Source of the DNA: Pseudoalteromonas luteoviolacea
Lineage (GTDB): Bacteria; Pseudomonadota; Gammaproteobacteria; Enterobacterales; Alteromonadaceae
Assembly: GCF_001696455.1 (NCBI RefSeq)
Contig: NZ_MAUJ01000002.1
Location: 434,001-498,000, forward strand
Length of the DNA stretch: 64,000 nt
Reading direction: 5' to 3'
The notes beneath the pieces are model-generated. The model saw only the letters and a list, made by a program, of their open reading frames with translations, did no database searches and had not been told where the DNA came from. Positions 18,232 through 28,400 of the stretch are shown here, one piece after another (within the stretch, counting starts at the first letter, position 1; the number at the start of each line of letters is the position of its first letter). The position numbers and the translations under genes are program-made.

Positions 18232-20826
18232 TTACTTGTTGCTAGCAGGATATTGCACACCGTAGCGATAAAGGCTTGATGCAAGACCATTTAACTGGCT
18301 ATCAATTTGGTTTTTACCAAGAATAGCGTCCTCACCATTTGCTAAAATAATCACACCTGTTCTCGTCTCTTTGTTATAAGACATGCTCGCATGTGTGCCT
18401 GGATCTCCGCCATTGTGACCAAAGAAAGAGCCGTCCCAATACCAGAACACACCTTGCTTATAAGGGATAGTAAATACATCACTTTGCGCACTAAGCATCT
18501 TTTCAACACTGGCTTGTTGCAGAATACGTACATCGTCATATACCCCATTATTCGCAATAGCAATTAATAACTTGCTCAGATCGTGACTACTTACATTCAA
18601 ATCACCATCATAGAAAGTCGCATAGCTATATTCAGGCAACGCGTGTTGCACACCGTCATTGTCAATACTGTATTGAATCGCTTTAGGGTTATTTTCTTTT
18701 AGATTCGTGTGGTACCAATTTGTATTGTCCATTTTAAGCGGTGAGAAAATATGTTTTTGCATATCTTTTGCTAAATCAAGCCCTGTCTTTTGCTCCACGG
18801 CATGTACAGCTAAAGCAGATCCTACATTTGAGTACCCTAGTACGCGATTAGGAAAGCCACTTTCCTCATCATAATAGATGCCACTTCCGACATAACGGCC
18901 ATTCAGGTTAAAATAATCATGGGCCAAAAATGTCTTAAGATCTTGAGTGACTGGCACTGGGTCATCACATAAAGACGTGCCAAATGTCTTTGCCAGTGGT
19001 AATCCGGTTTCATGCACATAATAAGTGCACAGAATCATATCGCTATCCTTTATACCCGACGTATGTGTCACCAGATTTCTTAGGGTAATTTGGTCGCCCG
19101 AATTTTCGGGGTTGTTTGGGTCAAAAGTGAGATTCATTTCTGCAACACTGTCATCAAGGCTAACGGCACCTTTCTCAATTTGTTGCATTATTGCAACCGC
19201 CGACACCGCTTTACTGATTGAACCAACATTGTAGGGGGTATGGACTGTCGCCAGTCGATTTTGAGCAATATCGGCAAAGCCAACGGCTTGCTCGTATACA
19301 ACTTGGTCACCCGAAATCACAGCAACAGACAAGCTTGGTAACCCCGTATTTTTTAGGGCTTCATGGAGCGATTCTTCCAACATTGCGACATCATATTGGT
19401 GTGTGGTCACCTCATCCATTGTTTGAATAACAAACTCTATGGGTGTATCTGTATTTAATTTATGATCAACACTGGCATACGCAGGCATCAAGACATCCGG
19501 TGTAACACCTGTCTTTTCTAAAACTTCTCCCGCTTTATTTTTATAAACTTGATGGCTTAGACTCAACTCCCAACCACCGGGTAACTCATGAGTCAAAGAA
19601 TCTGAAACACTGCCATTTGTCGCTTCACCCACGAGCGTACTCTGCGGTAGTGCTTTAAGTGCCTCTGCTAATACCTCTCCTCCACTGCCCGTGTTTTCGC
19701 CCGTCAGCACATAAATAGGTTTTGTAAACCTTTGAGATTCACTGGGTGTAACCGTTAGCTCGATTGGCGTCCCCTGATGGGCTTTGTTAGAGACCTGTTT
19801 ACTACCAAAGCTATACGCCTCAGCAGTGAAGTACCCAGCAATTTTGCGCGACACATTGTCGTACCCACCTCCGTTATACCTTAAATCGATAATCATCGCC
19901 TCAACGTCTGTAAATTCGGTTAAGACTTGTTCCATGATCTTATCAGTGTTCGCAAGGTCGCGCTCCACTGATGGAATAATGCCGTCACTTGAACTGTCCG
20001 CCACCATATCCGACACTTTATCAATGCGCACATAACCTAGCCGTTCAGAAATCTTGCCATAAAACAGCGCATCACTATCTTCATAAGTGTGTAACTTCCC
20101 ATCCTGCATTAGGTGTTTTAGCACTCTAAACTCATTGTGATTCAGTTCTGCCTGCGCCAGTTCCACATTCTCATCATCACGCAGTAACGCCTCTTTTAAT
20201 AAAGTATCGATTTTATTACCATCCGCACTAAGGCCGTCATCTGAGCTTAGGCTCAAGTGCCCGTCTCCAAATTCAGTAAAAATATCATCCATGATCGCTA
20301 TAAACTCACTTTGCGCCATAGAGTCCGTCACTTTAGGCTTGTAATCCGTATGAACTTGCTGCCAATCAATCCCTCTTAATTCAAAAAACGCGTAGTACTC
20401 ATTTAAGGTGAGCCAAACATAATCAAACAATTGCGGGTATGTCATCTCAGTCGTTAATTGACCATCTTGGCAAGGCTCGGGAAGGGATGTCAGCTTACTT
20501 AACGTTAAATTAGAAGACGCTGGACTTACAAACGTAAGCTTGTCTTGAGAGTCTGATAAAGACAGGTACTTTAACGCATCTTTTAAATCTTGCGCTGTCT
20601 CTGTTTCAGCCTTGATGCAGGTTTTGCTGTTGTAGTTATATGTGGTGAGACTAGACTCATTGATTGACCAAATTTGCCCGTGCCCTCGCATATCCCATTG
20701 CCCTGCAAAGTCTGCCAGCACCGCCGGCCTGTCCTTGTCCTGAGTTTTGATAATTTTAACGCCATCACCATTACAACCCGATAACAATATTGCCGAAGCT
20801 AAAATACTTAATGTGAACCTTTTCAC
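18232..20826 (-). CDS. Lipoprotein fusing S41 peptidase and class C beta-lactamase-like hydrolase
   Basis: 864 residues. MKRFTLSILASAILLSGCNG is a lipoprotein signal. An S41 (tail-specific protease/C-terminal processing peptidase) region lies at about 120-450. It has a helical N-terminal part, FTEFGDGHLSL, AMIIDLRYNGGGYDN, and nucleophile Ser381 in ENTGSGGEVLAEAL. A beta-lactamase/PBP-like serine hydrolase follows at about 480-850. It has the SxxK motif Ser536-Ile-Ser-Lys539, a YSN motif in GYSNVGSALAV, and HNG in FFGHNGGDPGTHAS. Both catalytic sets are visible, so both halves may be active. Each family is common as a separate exported protein. GTG 20826 is preceded by AAGGAAAG. The substrate is unknown; peptides or cell-wall fragments are possible. 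Confidence 0.88.
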   Translation of the reverse strand: MKRFTLSILASAILLSGCNGDGVKIIKTQDKDRPAVLADFAGQWDMRGHGQIWSINESSLTTYNYNSKTCIKAETETAQDLKDALKYLSLSDSQDKLTFVSPASSNLTLSKLTSLPEPCQDGQLTTEMTYPQLFDYVWLTLNEYYAFFELRGIDWQQVHTDYKPKVTDSMAQSEFIAIMDDIFTEFGDGHLSLSSDDGLSADGNKIDTLLKEALLRDDENVELAQAELNHNEFRVLKHLMQDGKLHTYEDSDALFYGKISERLGYVRIDKVSDMVADSSSDGIIPSVERDLANTDKIMEQVLTEFTDVEAMIIDLRYNGGGYDNVSRKIAGYFTAEAYSFGSKQVSNKAHQGTPIELTVTPSESQRFTKPIYVLTGENTGSGGEVLAEALKALPQSTLVGEATNGSVSDSLTHELPGGWELSLSHQVYKNKAGEVLEKTGVTPDVLMPAYASVDHKLNTDTPIEFVIQTMDEVTTHQYDVAMLEESLHEALKNTGLPSLSVAVISGDQVVYEQAVGFADIAQNRLATVHTPYNVGSISKAVSAVAIMQQIEKGAVSLDDSVAEMNLTFDPNNPENSGDQITLRNLVTHTSGIKDSDMILCTYYVHETGLPLAKTFGTSLCDDPVPVTQDLKTFLAHDYFNLNGRYVGSGIYYDEESGFPNRVLGYSNVGSALAVHAVEQKTGLDLAKDMQKHIFSPLKMDNTNWYHTNLKENNPKAIQYSIDNDGVQHALPEYSYATFYDGDLNVSSHDLSKLLIAIANNGVYDDVRILQQASVEKMLSAQSDVFTIPYKQGVFWYWDGSFFGHNGGDPGTHASMSYNKETRTGVIILANGEDAILGKNQIDSQLNGLASSLYRYGVQYPASNK

Positions 20827-21084
20827 TTTTCTTTCCTTAATGTTGCAAGTAATTGTGTCTATCTTAGGAAATAGTGAGGCTCAATAGTGTGTTTAACTGA
20901 GTACTTGATGTGAGATTCGGTAATCGAATGTAGGTGATTAACTACGGTTTTATAATCTTTCAAACATTAGGCTGATAGTTCAAAAACCATACAGCGCGAG
21001 CTTCATTGAGTTTATCGCATAAATCCTGAATTCACGTTTTGGTTGCGGTAGTTTAGTTTGAGCACCCAACATCAAAGGATTCAA

Positions 21085-21819
21085 ATGAATATCATACATA
21101 GCCTTGCAATTACCTCTATACTCACCAGCACGTCAGCGTTAGCAAACATCAACCTAACAGCCAAAGACGGTTTCACGCTCAAAGGGCAGTACTTTTCTGC
21201 CCCCTCAAGCAGTGACAGTGCGGTATTAATGCTCCATCAATGCAACTACAACCAAACAATGTACAAAAACATTGGAAAGCAACTTGCGAGCAACCGTATC
21301 CACGCTTTAAGTATAGATTTTAGAGGATTTGGAGACAGTGCAACCACCCAGTACGACGTGCGAACATTATCGCAATTAAGCACAGAGCAACGCAGAAAAG
21401 CATGGCAAGATATGACAGCTCACTGGCCATCAGACGTTCAAATCGCCTATCAGTTTTTAAAAGATAAGGTTGGAGCACAAGGAAAAATTGGCGTAATAGG
21501 CGCAAGCTGTGGTGGCTCTCAGGCCATAGAGCTCGCACTGAATAATCAAATCGCCGCGATTGGCTTCTTCTCTTCGGCACAAAATGACAAAAATATTGAG
21601 AAGTACACGAATTCATTGTCAGGCAAGCCCACGCTCATTATTGCAGCTGAAGAAGATGGTAGAACCTATACCAGTGCGCAAGCATTATTTATTGAGGCAA
21701 AACACAGCAATAGTAAGTTTTTGGCGTACAAAGGGAAAGACCATGGTTACCCGCTATTAGACAAAGACAGCAACCTAACTCCCGCCATCGTGACTTGGTT
21801 TTCGCATCAAATTAACTAA
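21085..21819 (+). CDS. Exported alpha/beta hydrolase (dienelactone-hydrolase-like)
   Basis: 244 residues. A signal peptide (MNIIHSLAITSILTSTSALA) precedes a compact alpha/beta hydrolase. Visible motifs are VLMLHQCNYN at the oxyanion-hole position, nucleophile elbow GASCGGS, a probable acid in AAEEDGRTY, and catalytic histidine in KGKDHGYPLL. Related proteins are esterases or dienelactone-type hydrolases; no substrate can be assigned. ATG 21085 is chosen because AAAGG lies 6 bases upstream and it starts the signal peptide. A frame from TTG 21058 has no ribosome site. Divergent from the S41 fusion gene, with about 260 bases between them. Confidence 0.85.
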   Translation: MNIIHSLAITSILTSTSALANINLTAKDGFTLKGQYFSAPSSSDSAVLMLHQCNYNQTMYKNIGKQLASNRIHALSIDFRGFGDSATTQYDVRTLSQLSTEQRRKAWQDMTAHWPSDVQIAYQFLKDKVGAQGKIGVIGASCGGSQAIELALNNQIAAIGFFSSAQNDKNIEKYTNSLSGKPTLIIAAEEDGRTYTSAQALFIEAKHSNSKFLAYKGKDHGYPLLDKDSNLTPAIVTWFSHQIN

Positions 21820-21917
21820 GATTTTGGTTTGCTTGAGCATCCCAAAGCTCAAGCCTATCCACTCTCGTTATTTGCGTATAACATGCATCAGAAGCACTTA
21901 TTAGGAAGCAATCAATT

Positions 21918-22427
21918 TTGACTCACGCGATCATTGTACTTGGCAATAAGAACGATAATTATGGAAACCTATCACCTATTTCAAAATCCCGCTGTGAACT
22001 GGCGTATAGCCTGTTGATTGACAAACCTCACAGTAAGCTGATTTGTACTGGCGGCTTTGGTCGCAATTTTAATCAGTCTCCGCGCTCTCACGCGAGCCTC
22101 AATCGCGATTACTTAATTTCTTTAGGCATTGCTGAGCAGGTGTTCTTGGAAGATGCCTTGAGCCGATTTACAATTGAAGATGCCACTTTAACAGCGCCTT
22201 TAGTATGCGCACATAATCTGCAATCGGTTGACATTGTGAGCTCTGATTTCCACATGCAGCGAGTCAAATTAATATTTGATTATTTGCAGCCTAGTCTCAC
22301 AAAGCAGTTCCATTCTTCAAAAGCTTTTATCCCTGAGCGCGAGCACGTGAGGCTTCAATCTCATGAATCCCACGCAATCCAACGAGACTTTAAGTCTTTG
22401 CAAACTCATTACCGGCCCTTAGTTTAA
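21918..22427 (+). CDS. YdcF/DUF218 family protein
   Basis: 169 residues. The start THAIIVLGNKND, then SRCELAYSLL, KLICTGGFG and later VDIVSSDFHMQRVKLIFDYL are the DUF218 (YdcF, SanA-like) pattern of a Rossmann-like fold. There is no signal peptide or membrane helix, so this member is cytoplasmic. Its function is not settled in the family; links to cell-envelope or S-adenosylmethionine binding have been suggested. The TTG start at 21918 has AGGAAG 10 bases upstream, and no ATG serves. It follows the hydrolase gene by about 100 bases on the same strand and may be co-transcribed. Confidence 0.8.
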   Translation: MTHAIIVLGNKNDNYGNLSPISKSRCELAYSLLIDKPHSKLICTGGFGRNFNQSPRSHASLNRDYLISLGIAEQVFLEDALSRFTIEDATLTAPLVCAHNLQSVDIVSSDFHMQRVKLIFDYLQPSLTKQFHSSKAFIPEREHVRLQSHESHAIQRDFKSLQTHYRPLV

Positions 22428-22622
22428 TCAATTAAGGTCTGTACAATTAGTGCAGTCACAATAAAAACGCAACAAACTAAACTTTAATAACAATACATAT
22501 CAATTACTTATGATTTAATTTGATTTGATTTCATAAAAAATACCTTTCTTTTGTTATAAATTGAAATTTCTCTCGTTTTATTAATTGACCAATAAAAAAG
22601 TCATCAACGAAGGGAAAAAATA

Positions 22623-23132
22623 ATGAGAACTCTGTTAGCTCTATGTCTGGGATTGTCGGCTGTTTCTGCTGGTGTACAGGCTGCACCACAAGAGTGGCAA
22701 GGATTTTTTAAAGGTAAGTGTGAGTTAATCGCACCGGGACATGGCTCATTGTATGAGTTTCCAATGTCATTAGAGGTGGGCGCACCGATTGAAAACAAAG
22801 CCGATTGGATCATTACATATGGTGAAGGTCCTAATGCACGCCCTCGCAACTACACATTAGTGACGTTAGATGAGAAAAAGGGTCATTTCGCAGTAGACGA
22901 AAACAACGGCATTGTGATCGACCAATATCTTTTCGAGAATAAGTTTGTCAGCCTTTTTGAAATTGGTTCGAGCAAATTGAATGCAAGCTACGAATTGCAT
23001 GGTGATGGTTCACTAGATGTTGAGATCATTACTTACACGTTCGACACCATCCGTGAAGCGCAAGTGGGACCTTACCTAGTAGCAAACTATGGTGGTAAAA
23101 GAATTCAAAAATGTAAATTATTTAAATGGTAA
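22623..23132 (+). CDS. Hypothetical exported protein
   Basis: 169 residues. The signal peptide MRTLLALCLGLSAVSAGVQA is cleaved before APQEW. The mature protein (about 149 residues) has one cysteine near each end (KGKCELIAPG and KRIQKCKLFKW), which may form a disulfide. Otherwise it is a mostly beta-type sequence with many aromatic residues. I do not recognise a family. The start is well supported by GAAGGGAAAA just before ATG 22623. The gene stands alone with its own AT-rich promoter region and a terminator. Confidence 0.78.
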   Translation: MRTLLALCLGLSAVSAGVQAAPQEWQGFFKGKCELIAPGHGSLYEFPMSLEVGAPIENKADWIITYGEGPNARPRNYTLVTLDEKKGHFAVDENNGIVIDQYLFENKFVSLFEIGSSKLNASYELHGDGSLDVEIITYTFDTIREAQVGPYLVANYGGKRIQKCKLFKW

Positions 23133-23191
23133 TTTAGATAATTTACTGAACGATTTTGCATTGCCACTCGCCTACTCGGGAGCAATGTAAA

Positions 23192-23225
23192 AAAACCAAG
23201 AACATGCCCGTCACTTGGTTTTATT
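23192..23225 (+). terminator. Intrinsic terminator after the 22623 gene
   Basis: AAAACCAAG (23192-23200) pairs with CTTGGTTTT (23214-23222). The U-rich 3' arm gives a standard terminator. Confidence 0.75.
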
Positions 23226-23231
23226 GTGTGA

Positions 23232-23284
23232 GCTGCTTGGTAAGAGCAAATAATGATAATAATAAAAGCTTTTTACCAAGCAGC
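23232..23284. repeat. 12-bp perfect inverted repeat between convergent genes
   Basis: GCTGCTTGGTAA (23232-23243) and TTACCAAGCAGC (23273-23284) are exact reverse complements, with 29 AT-rich bases between them. It lies between the 22623 gene and the end of the LysR gene. Without a T tract on the minus strand, its role as a LysR terminator is uncertain. Confidence 0.6.
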
Positions 23285-23318
23285 ATCCACACATCTTTAT
23301 CTACATCAAGATGCATAA

Positions 23319-24173
23319 TTACTCTGTCTGCAACGCAACCTGATTTAACAAAGCTTGAATTAACGGCTCTTTTTCCCGTCTCGCAGATACCACAAAAAAT
23401 AATGGCAAATCAAAATCTATAATACTGGTTTGATGTACGCTTTCTGGTAACCCAACGAGATCGCTCTCATCCACAAAACTGGCTCCAAAGCCCTGTGAAA
23501 CCAATTCAATACGCGTTAGCTCATCATAACTGGAATAGTGACTGATTTTTGCTTTAGGTAACCTTGACACCAACTCATTGTCGAACGGACAACTGGTGCC
23601 CATACCAATCCAAGTGCCATTTTCAAGCAGCTCAAATTCGCTTTGTTGTGAGTTAATCCACACTTTTGGCATCACAGTCGTAATATTACGGTTAGCGATA
23701 AATTTAGCCAAAAATTCACTACCACTTTGGTCAAATGTATAGCCACCATCTAGCTTGCCAGCTTCAATGTCACTGAGAATTTGTGATGAATTACTGGGAC
23801 TTAACTCAAGGGAGATATTAGGAAACTCGGACTGCATCTGCATAAGCAGATCTTGGCATTTTAGTACTCGAGGAGACAGATTCAATCCTATTTTAAGGTG
23901 ACCTGTCAAAGCGGTATCGGTGAGACTGGCACTTTGGATAAAATCGTGTGCGCTGTTAAGGGTATTCTGGGCTTTTTCTCTTAATGCGATCCCTTGCGGC
24001 GTGAGTAACATGCCTTTGCTGGTACGCTCAAACAAGGTTACATTCAACTCTTGCTCAAGCGCTTTAATATGCGCACTTACCGCTGGAGGCGTGGTGTGTA
24101 GCTCCTTTGCTGCCTTGGTTAAGTTTTGAGCTTTTGCAACCGCGACAAATGATTTGAGATGATAAAACTCCAA
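23319..24173 (-). CDS. LysR-family transcriptional regulator
   Basis: 284 residues. The N-terminal winged helix is typical: EFYHLKSFVAVAKAQNLTKA, then PAVSAHIKALEQELNVTLFE, then KGMLLTPQG. The LysR substrate-binding domain (about 90-284) starts with LKIGLNLSPRVLKC. The TTG start at 24173 is supported by GGGAGG five bases upstream, a strong ribosome site. It lies 29 bases downstream of the glycosyltransferase gene on the same strand, so the two may form a transcription unit. Its target and effector are not visible. The divergent neighbour beyond the glycosyltransferase is the megasynthase at 25422, which is a possible but unproven target. Confidence 0.92.
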   Translation of the reverse strand: MEFYHLKSFVAVAKAQNLTKAAKELHTTPPAVSAHIKALEQELNVTLFERTSKGMLLTPQGIALREKAQNTLNSAHDFIQSASLTDTALTGHLKIGLNLSPRVLKCQDLLMQMQSEFPNISLELSPSNSSQILSDIEAGKLDGGYTFDQSGSEFLAKFIANRNITTVMPKVWINSQQSEFELLENGTWIGMGTSCPFDNELVSRLPKAKISHYSSYDELTRIELVSQGFGASFVDESDLVGLPESVHQTSIIDFDLPLFFVVSARREKEPLIQALLNQVALQTE

Positions 24174-24202
24174 GCACGCCTCCCAATTTGGTAAGTTAGA
24201 TT

Positions 24203-25042
24203 TTATTTGATGCCTAACTTATCTTTTAACCAACGTAATGCCGGACGTCTGTAACGAAAGTCAGCCATTACTTTTGCATCGGTATACAAACACTTACCTT
24301 TAAACTCTGCAACTAAGCGCTCAGTTTCTTCAAAAATATACTTACGAGGTTTTTTGTGCCAATAGTGATAAACGCGCTTATGTCCGACCTCACTCAGCGA
24401 TTCATGGCGACGTAAAATAATACCCAACGCAAACTGTTCAGCCGTATGGATAGTCGTATGCTCATCAATTAAAGGCATTAACCACAAAGCGCTGTCTAGG
24501 TGTTTGCAATGCGTGTCACAAATCCCGATTAATCCCGAATTATACATGGGCATACTTGATTCAATCACCCAATCCCCAAACTCAGGATGAGAAAACTTCT
24601 TGCCTATCACTCCGGCGTGCTGCTTAGCAAAACGTTTTCCTGTTAAATCACCTTCTTTTTCATGCAACAAGGTATTCTTCTCAGATATTTGAGAAAACAG
24701 GTCCATAATAGGTGCCTTGACGAGCGTATCAGTATCTAGAAATATGATTTTTTGCGCATGTTTCTCTAGCAAAAACTTCAAGCCTGCAAGCTTAAGCTTA
24801 AAGTGGTAACCATCTTCTCCCATCCACGCTTGTTTCATTTCATCCGTTAATGGAATGACTGTAAGCTGAGGATGCTCGTCAAAGAGCGCGTAGCACTCTG
24901 CTAATACACAAACCTGCGCTTCTGGATTGTGAAAAATGAGGCTGGCAATACTGAGTTGTGCTTCGAGATAATGGCGCTCTTGTTTACCATAGATGATGTA
25001 CACAAAGCTCTGCGCTTTTTTTTCTGAATGTTGTTGTTCCAA
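24203..25042 (-). CDS. GT8-like glycosyltransferase (nucleotide-diphospho-sugar transferase fold)
   Basis: 279 residues, cytoplasmic. FVYIIYGKQERHYLEAQLSI begins a GT-A fold. KIIFLDTDTLVKAPI holds the DxD metal-binding motif. MYNSGLIGI and the HTAEQFALGIIL segment match the acceptor and divalent-metal region of glycogenin/GT8-like enzymes. The donor and acceptor sugars are unknown. The start is probably TTG 25042, with GGAAG 10 bases upstream; no in-frame ATG lies near. A competing frame with ATG at 25107 shares this region but lacks any family resemblance. It is probably co-transcribed with the LysR gene downstream. Confidence 0.72.
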   Translation of the reverse strand: MEQQHSEKKAQSFVYIIYGKQERHYLEAQLSIASLIFHNPEAQVCVLAECYALFDEHPQLTVIPLTDEMKQAWMGEDGYHFKLKLAGLKFLLEKHAQKIIFLDTDTLVKAPIMDLFSQISEKNTLLHEKEGDLTGKRFAKQHAGVIGKKFSHPEFGDWVIESSMPMYNSGLIGICDTHCKHLDSALWLMPLIDEHTTIHTAEQFALGIILRRHESLSEVGHKRVYHYWHKKPRKYIFEETERLVAEFKGKCLYTDAKVMADFRYRRPALRWLKDKLGIK

Positions 25043-25421
25043 GGCAATAATTCTTCCATATAAATCACTGCCCGAAATTTACCATAAAGTGGAATAAAAA
25101 TCAGCATAAAGCAACCATTAACAGCTGCGTTTTAAAACAAAAAAACAGTCTAAATTTGCATTTAAAATCCATCACATAAAATATAATACCCGCCTATTCA
25201 TTGGCTCCTTTTTTCCCCAAGTAATACGCTTATTCAGCTACTTGAAATTGGGTATTTAGACTTGATTTACTCTGTTAACTAAATAGTTTAAATTTTCAGC
25301 ACAAGTCCACATATTACATACAAACATATATCTTAAACGTAATTAGTTTACCTTTCTGTTACTTTAATAGCGCACAAGCTTTTATCCAAAATCAAAACAA
25401 TAACGGAAGAAGGAAACGAAA
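25043..25421. other. Divergent promoter region of glycosyltransferase and megasynthase
   Basis: About 380 AT-rich bases. A TATAAT at 25182-25187 could be a -10 element for the megasynthase, giving a leader of about 230 bases, but no good -35 stands at the usual distance. AAGAAGGAAACG just before ATG 25422 is a good ribosome site. No coding frame. Confidence 0.45.
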
Positions 25422-28400
25422 ATGCAAAAGGCAAAAGGCGAAACCTCCATTGACCATAAAACAATTTACGACCTGATAAAGTGGCAATATGAACTAACGC
25501 CCAACAGCATCGCAATAATTGATGGAGAAAATAAAATCACTTATTCACAGCTAATGACTGCTGCTTGGCAAATTACTAAAGAGATTGAAATACAACAAAT
25601 TCCAAGGTCTTCAATAATTGCAGTATGCATGTCTAGAACATGGCAACTATTAGCTGCCATGATCGGGATTCACAAAGCAGGCTGCGGTTATGTGCCACTG
25701 GACCCTAACTACCCTAAAAACCGTGTGGAATACATGCTTTCGCATTCAGGCGCTAAAGCTGCTGTTGTAGATAGTGAGCACACTTTGGCACTTTGTACAG
25801 GCGTTGAGACGCATATAAATACTCAGCAGCTAACTGTGCACACCCCATGCAATGAACCCACTACATACCCAGCTGCCGAAGATTTAGCCTATGTTATCTA
25901 CACTTCAGGCTCCACTGGCAAACCCAAAGGGGTTGCCATCGAACATAAAAACCTCGTTGCAATGAGCCATGCACTGAGCAAGTTGTTTGGTCCGACTGAA
26001 CTGCAAGGGGTTTTAGCAGCGGCATCCATATGTTTTGACACCTCAGTGATGGAAACGCTCGGGACCCTATCATTAGGAGGAACGGTTATATTGGCTCAAA
26101 ATGCGCTCGAACTTACCTCACTGCCGTATGCCGACAAGGTTAAAGCTTGCGTTATGGTCCCCTCTTCTATGCAAGCGATACTCAACTCGGGACCCCTGCC
26201 GAAAAATATAGAATGCGTGGTATTTGGTGGGGAAGCGCTAAAGTCAGCTTTGGTAGAAAAAGTGCATACACTCACCCCGAGACCACGTGTTGTGAACGCA
26301 TATGGCCCAACTGAAGACACCGTATTCTCCACATTAAAAGACATTAAAGTGGGTACCAAAACTATCACCATAGGCCGACCTGTGGAAAACTCAAGCGCAG
26401 TGATATTAGATGAAAAACTTCAACCCGTTTCTAATGGTATAGCGGGAGAGCTTTGCCTTGGTGGGCACAAATTGGCTAGAGGATACTTAAACGATGCAGA
26501 ACAAACTGCGGCTCGCTTTATTGAAATACACGTAGGTAATGAAACCACAAAACGACGACTGTATAGAACTGGCGATCTATGTCGCTTTACAGAAGCTGGA
26601 GACATCGAGTTTTTAGGCAGAATCGACCAACAAGTGAAAATCCGTGGGTATCGAATCGAGTTGGGTGAAATAGAGTCGGCACTCGAGTCCCTGCCGTTTA
26701 TAAAAGCTGCTGCGGTAAGTGCTTTGGAAAGTGAAACAGGCCAAAAATCGCTTGTTGCGTATCTTGTCGAACAACCTGACGCCCCAAACCATGACGTATT
26801 AAAATCACAACTTCTAGAACATTTACCAAGCTATATGGTGCCGCAACTGTTCATGTCTTTGGACACCCTCCCTTTTCTACCTAATGACAAGCTCGATAGA
26901 AGTAAGCTGCCCGACCTAACACAGGTGCGGCTGGCGAATCAAAAAACACATCAGGATGAAGCTACACCTCTTATCAATGATAAATTAGAGATAACGCAAT
27001 CGATTATCCAACAAGAGGTCGCGGCATTACTCAGCATAGCGGAGCCCACTCTCATAAACCAAGACACCAGTTTTGATAGCTTAGGTATTGACTCACTTAA
27101 CCTGATGGAACTCTCCAGCAGATTAAGTAATGCGCTAGGTACATCGATATCACCAGCAGTCATCGCGAACTACCCTACATCCGCTTTGCTTGCTGCACAC
27201 ATATTCAAAGACCAAGCAAAGGTAAATGAGCAGCAAACGAAGACACACATCGAAACATTAAGTCAATTTCAATCATTATTACAATCAAGCCATCCGACTT
27301 TCGGTTCTGCAAGTGTTCACGCATGGGACATAGATGACAAGAGCCTATTAGTACAAGCAATTTTGCAGATGGTTAATAGAAACGGGCGCAACCCTTACGG
27401 CAAAATATTGCGCACAGGTAGTTCAGCTAGAGGCCGCATAGGAGATAGCTACAACGACGATGAACGAGAGTCTATTATATGGTCAACTAACCTGTATTTT
27501 GGCTTTAACCGCGACCCTCAAGTTATTGCCCACGCCACAGAAGCATTACAAAATTACGGAACAGGTATGGGGATCTCTGCCGCAGCAACAGGTATGACAG
27601 ATCAGCATGTCGAGTTTGAAAAAGAGTTTGCTAACTTAGTTGGGAAGCCAAACGCTTGTTTGTTCCCCACAGGTTACACTGCTAATTTGGGCGCTATATC
27701 AGGTATACTCGGTCCAAATGATATTGTGGTTATCGATCAACTTTGCCACGCTTCAATTGTTGATGGGGCGAGATTAAGTGGCGCTACAATTCGTACTTTC
27801 AAACACAATGATAAAGATGACCTCGCGACGGTTTTAGCCGCTGAGCAATCCCCTTATCGTACGACCTTAGTGGTGTTAGAGAGTGTTTACAGCATGGGTG
27901 AAGGCACAGCGCCTGTTGCTGATATCGTTCGCACCGCCAAGCAGTATGGGGCCTTAGTGCTGGTAGATGAAGCGCACTCTTTTGGTTTTTACGGTGAACA
28001 AGGCGCAGGCGTTTGCGCTGAGCAAGGCGTTAGCCATCAAGTAGATTTTATCATGACTACATTGAGTAAAGCGCTGGGTAGTATTGGCGGCGTTATTGCA
28101 GCCAGTGAAAAGCACGTCAACCTACTCAAATCAGCCTCTAGAGCCTATATCTTTCAAGCTTCCATTAGCCCTGCCGATATCGCTGCGGCGTTGGCTTCTT
28201 TGCGCATATTGCAACGTGATGACTCAATGAGAGCGCAGCTTTGGGATCGCACTCGCTATATGCGTCGAAAATTTAAAGAAGCAGGGTTTGACCTTGGTAC
28301 TGGTGACGGACCAATTGTCACACCTCACTTTGGAGACAAAGAGAAGCTTTACGCCATTGTGCAAAGTTTGTATCAGCGCGGAGTACAAACTTTGGCGGTC

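Noticed and set aside
24901..25107. Alternative frame with ATG 25107 overlapping the glycosyltransferase start
   Set aside because: It has no family resemblance, while the overlapping frame continues the conserved GT fold. The ATG may only be a chance codon near the ribosome site.
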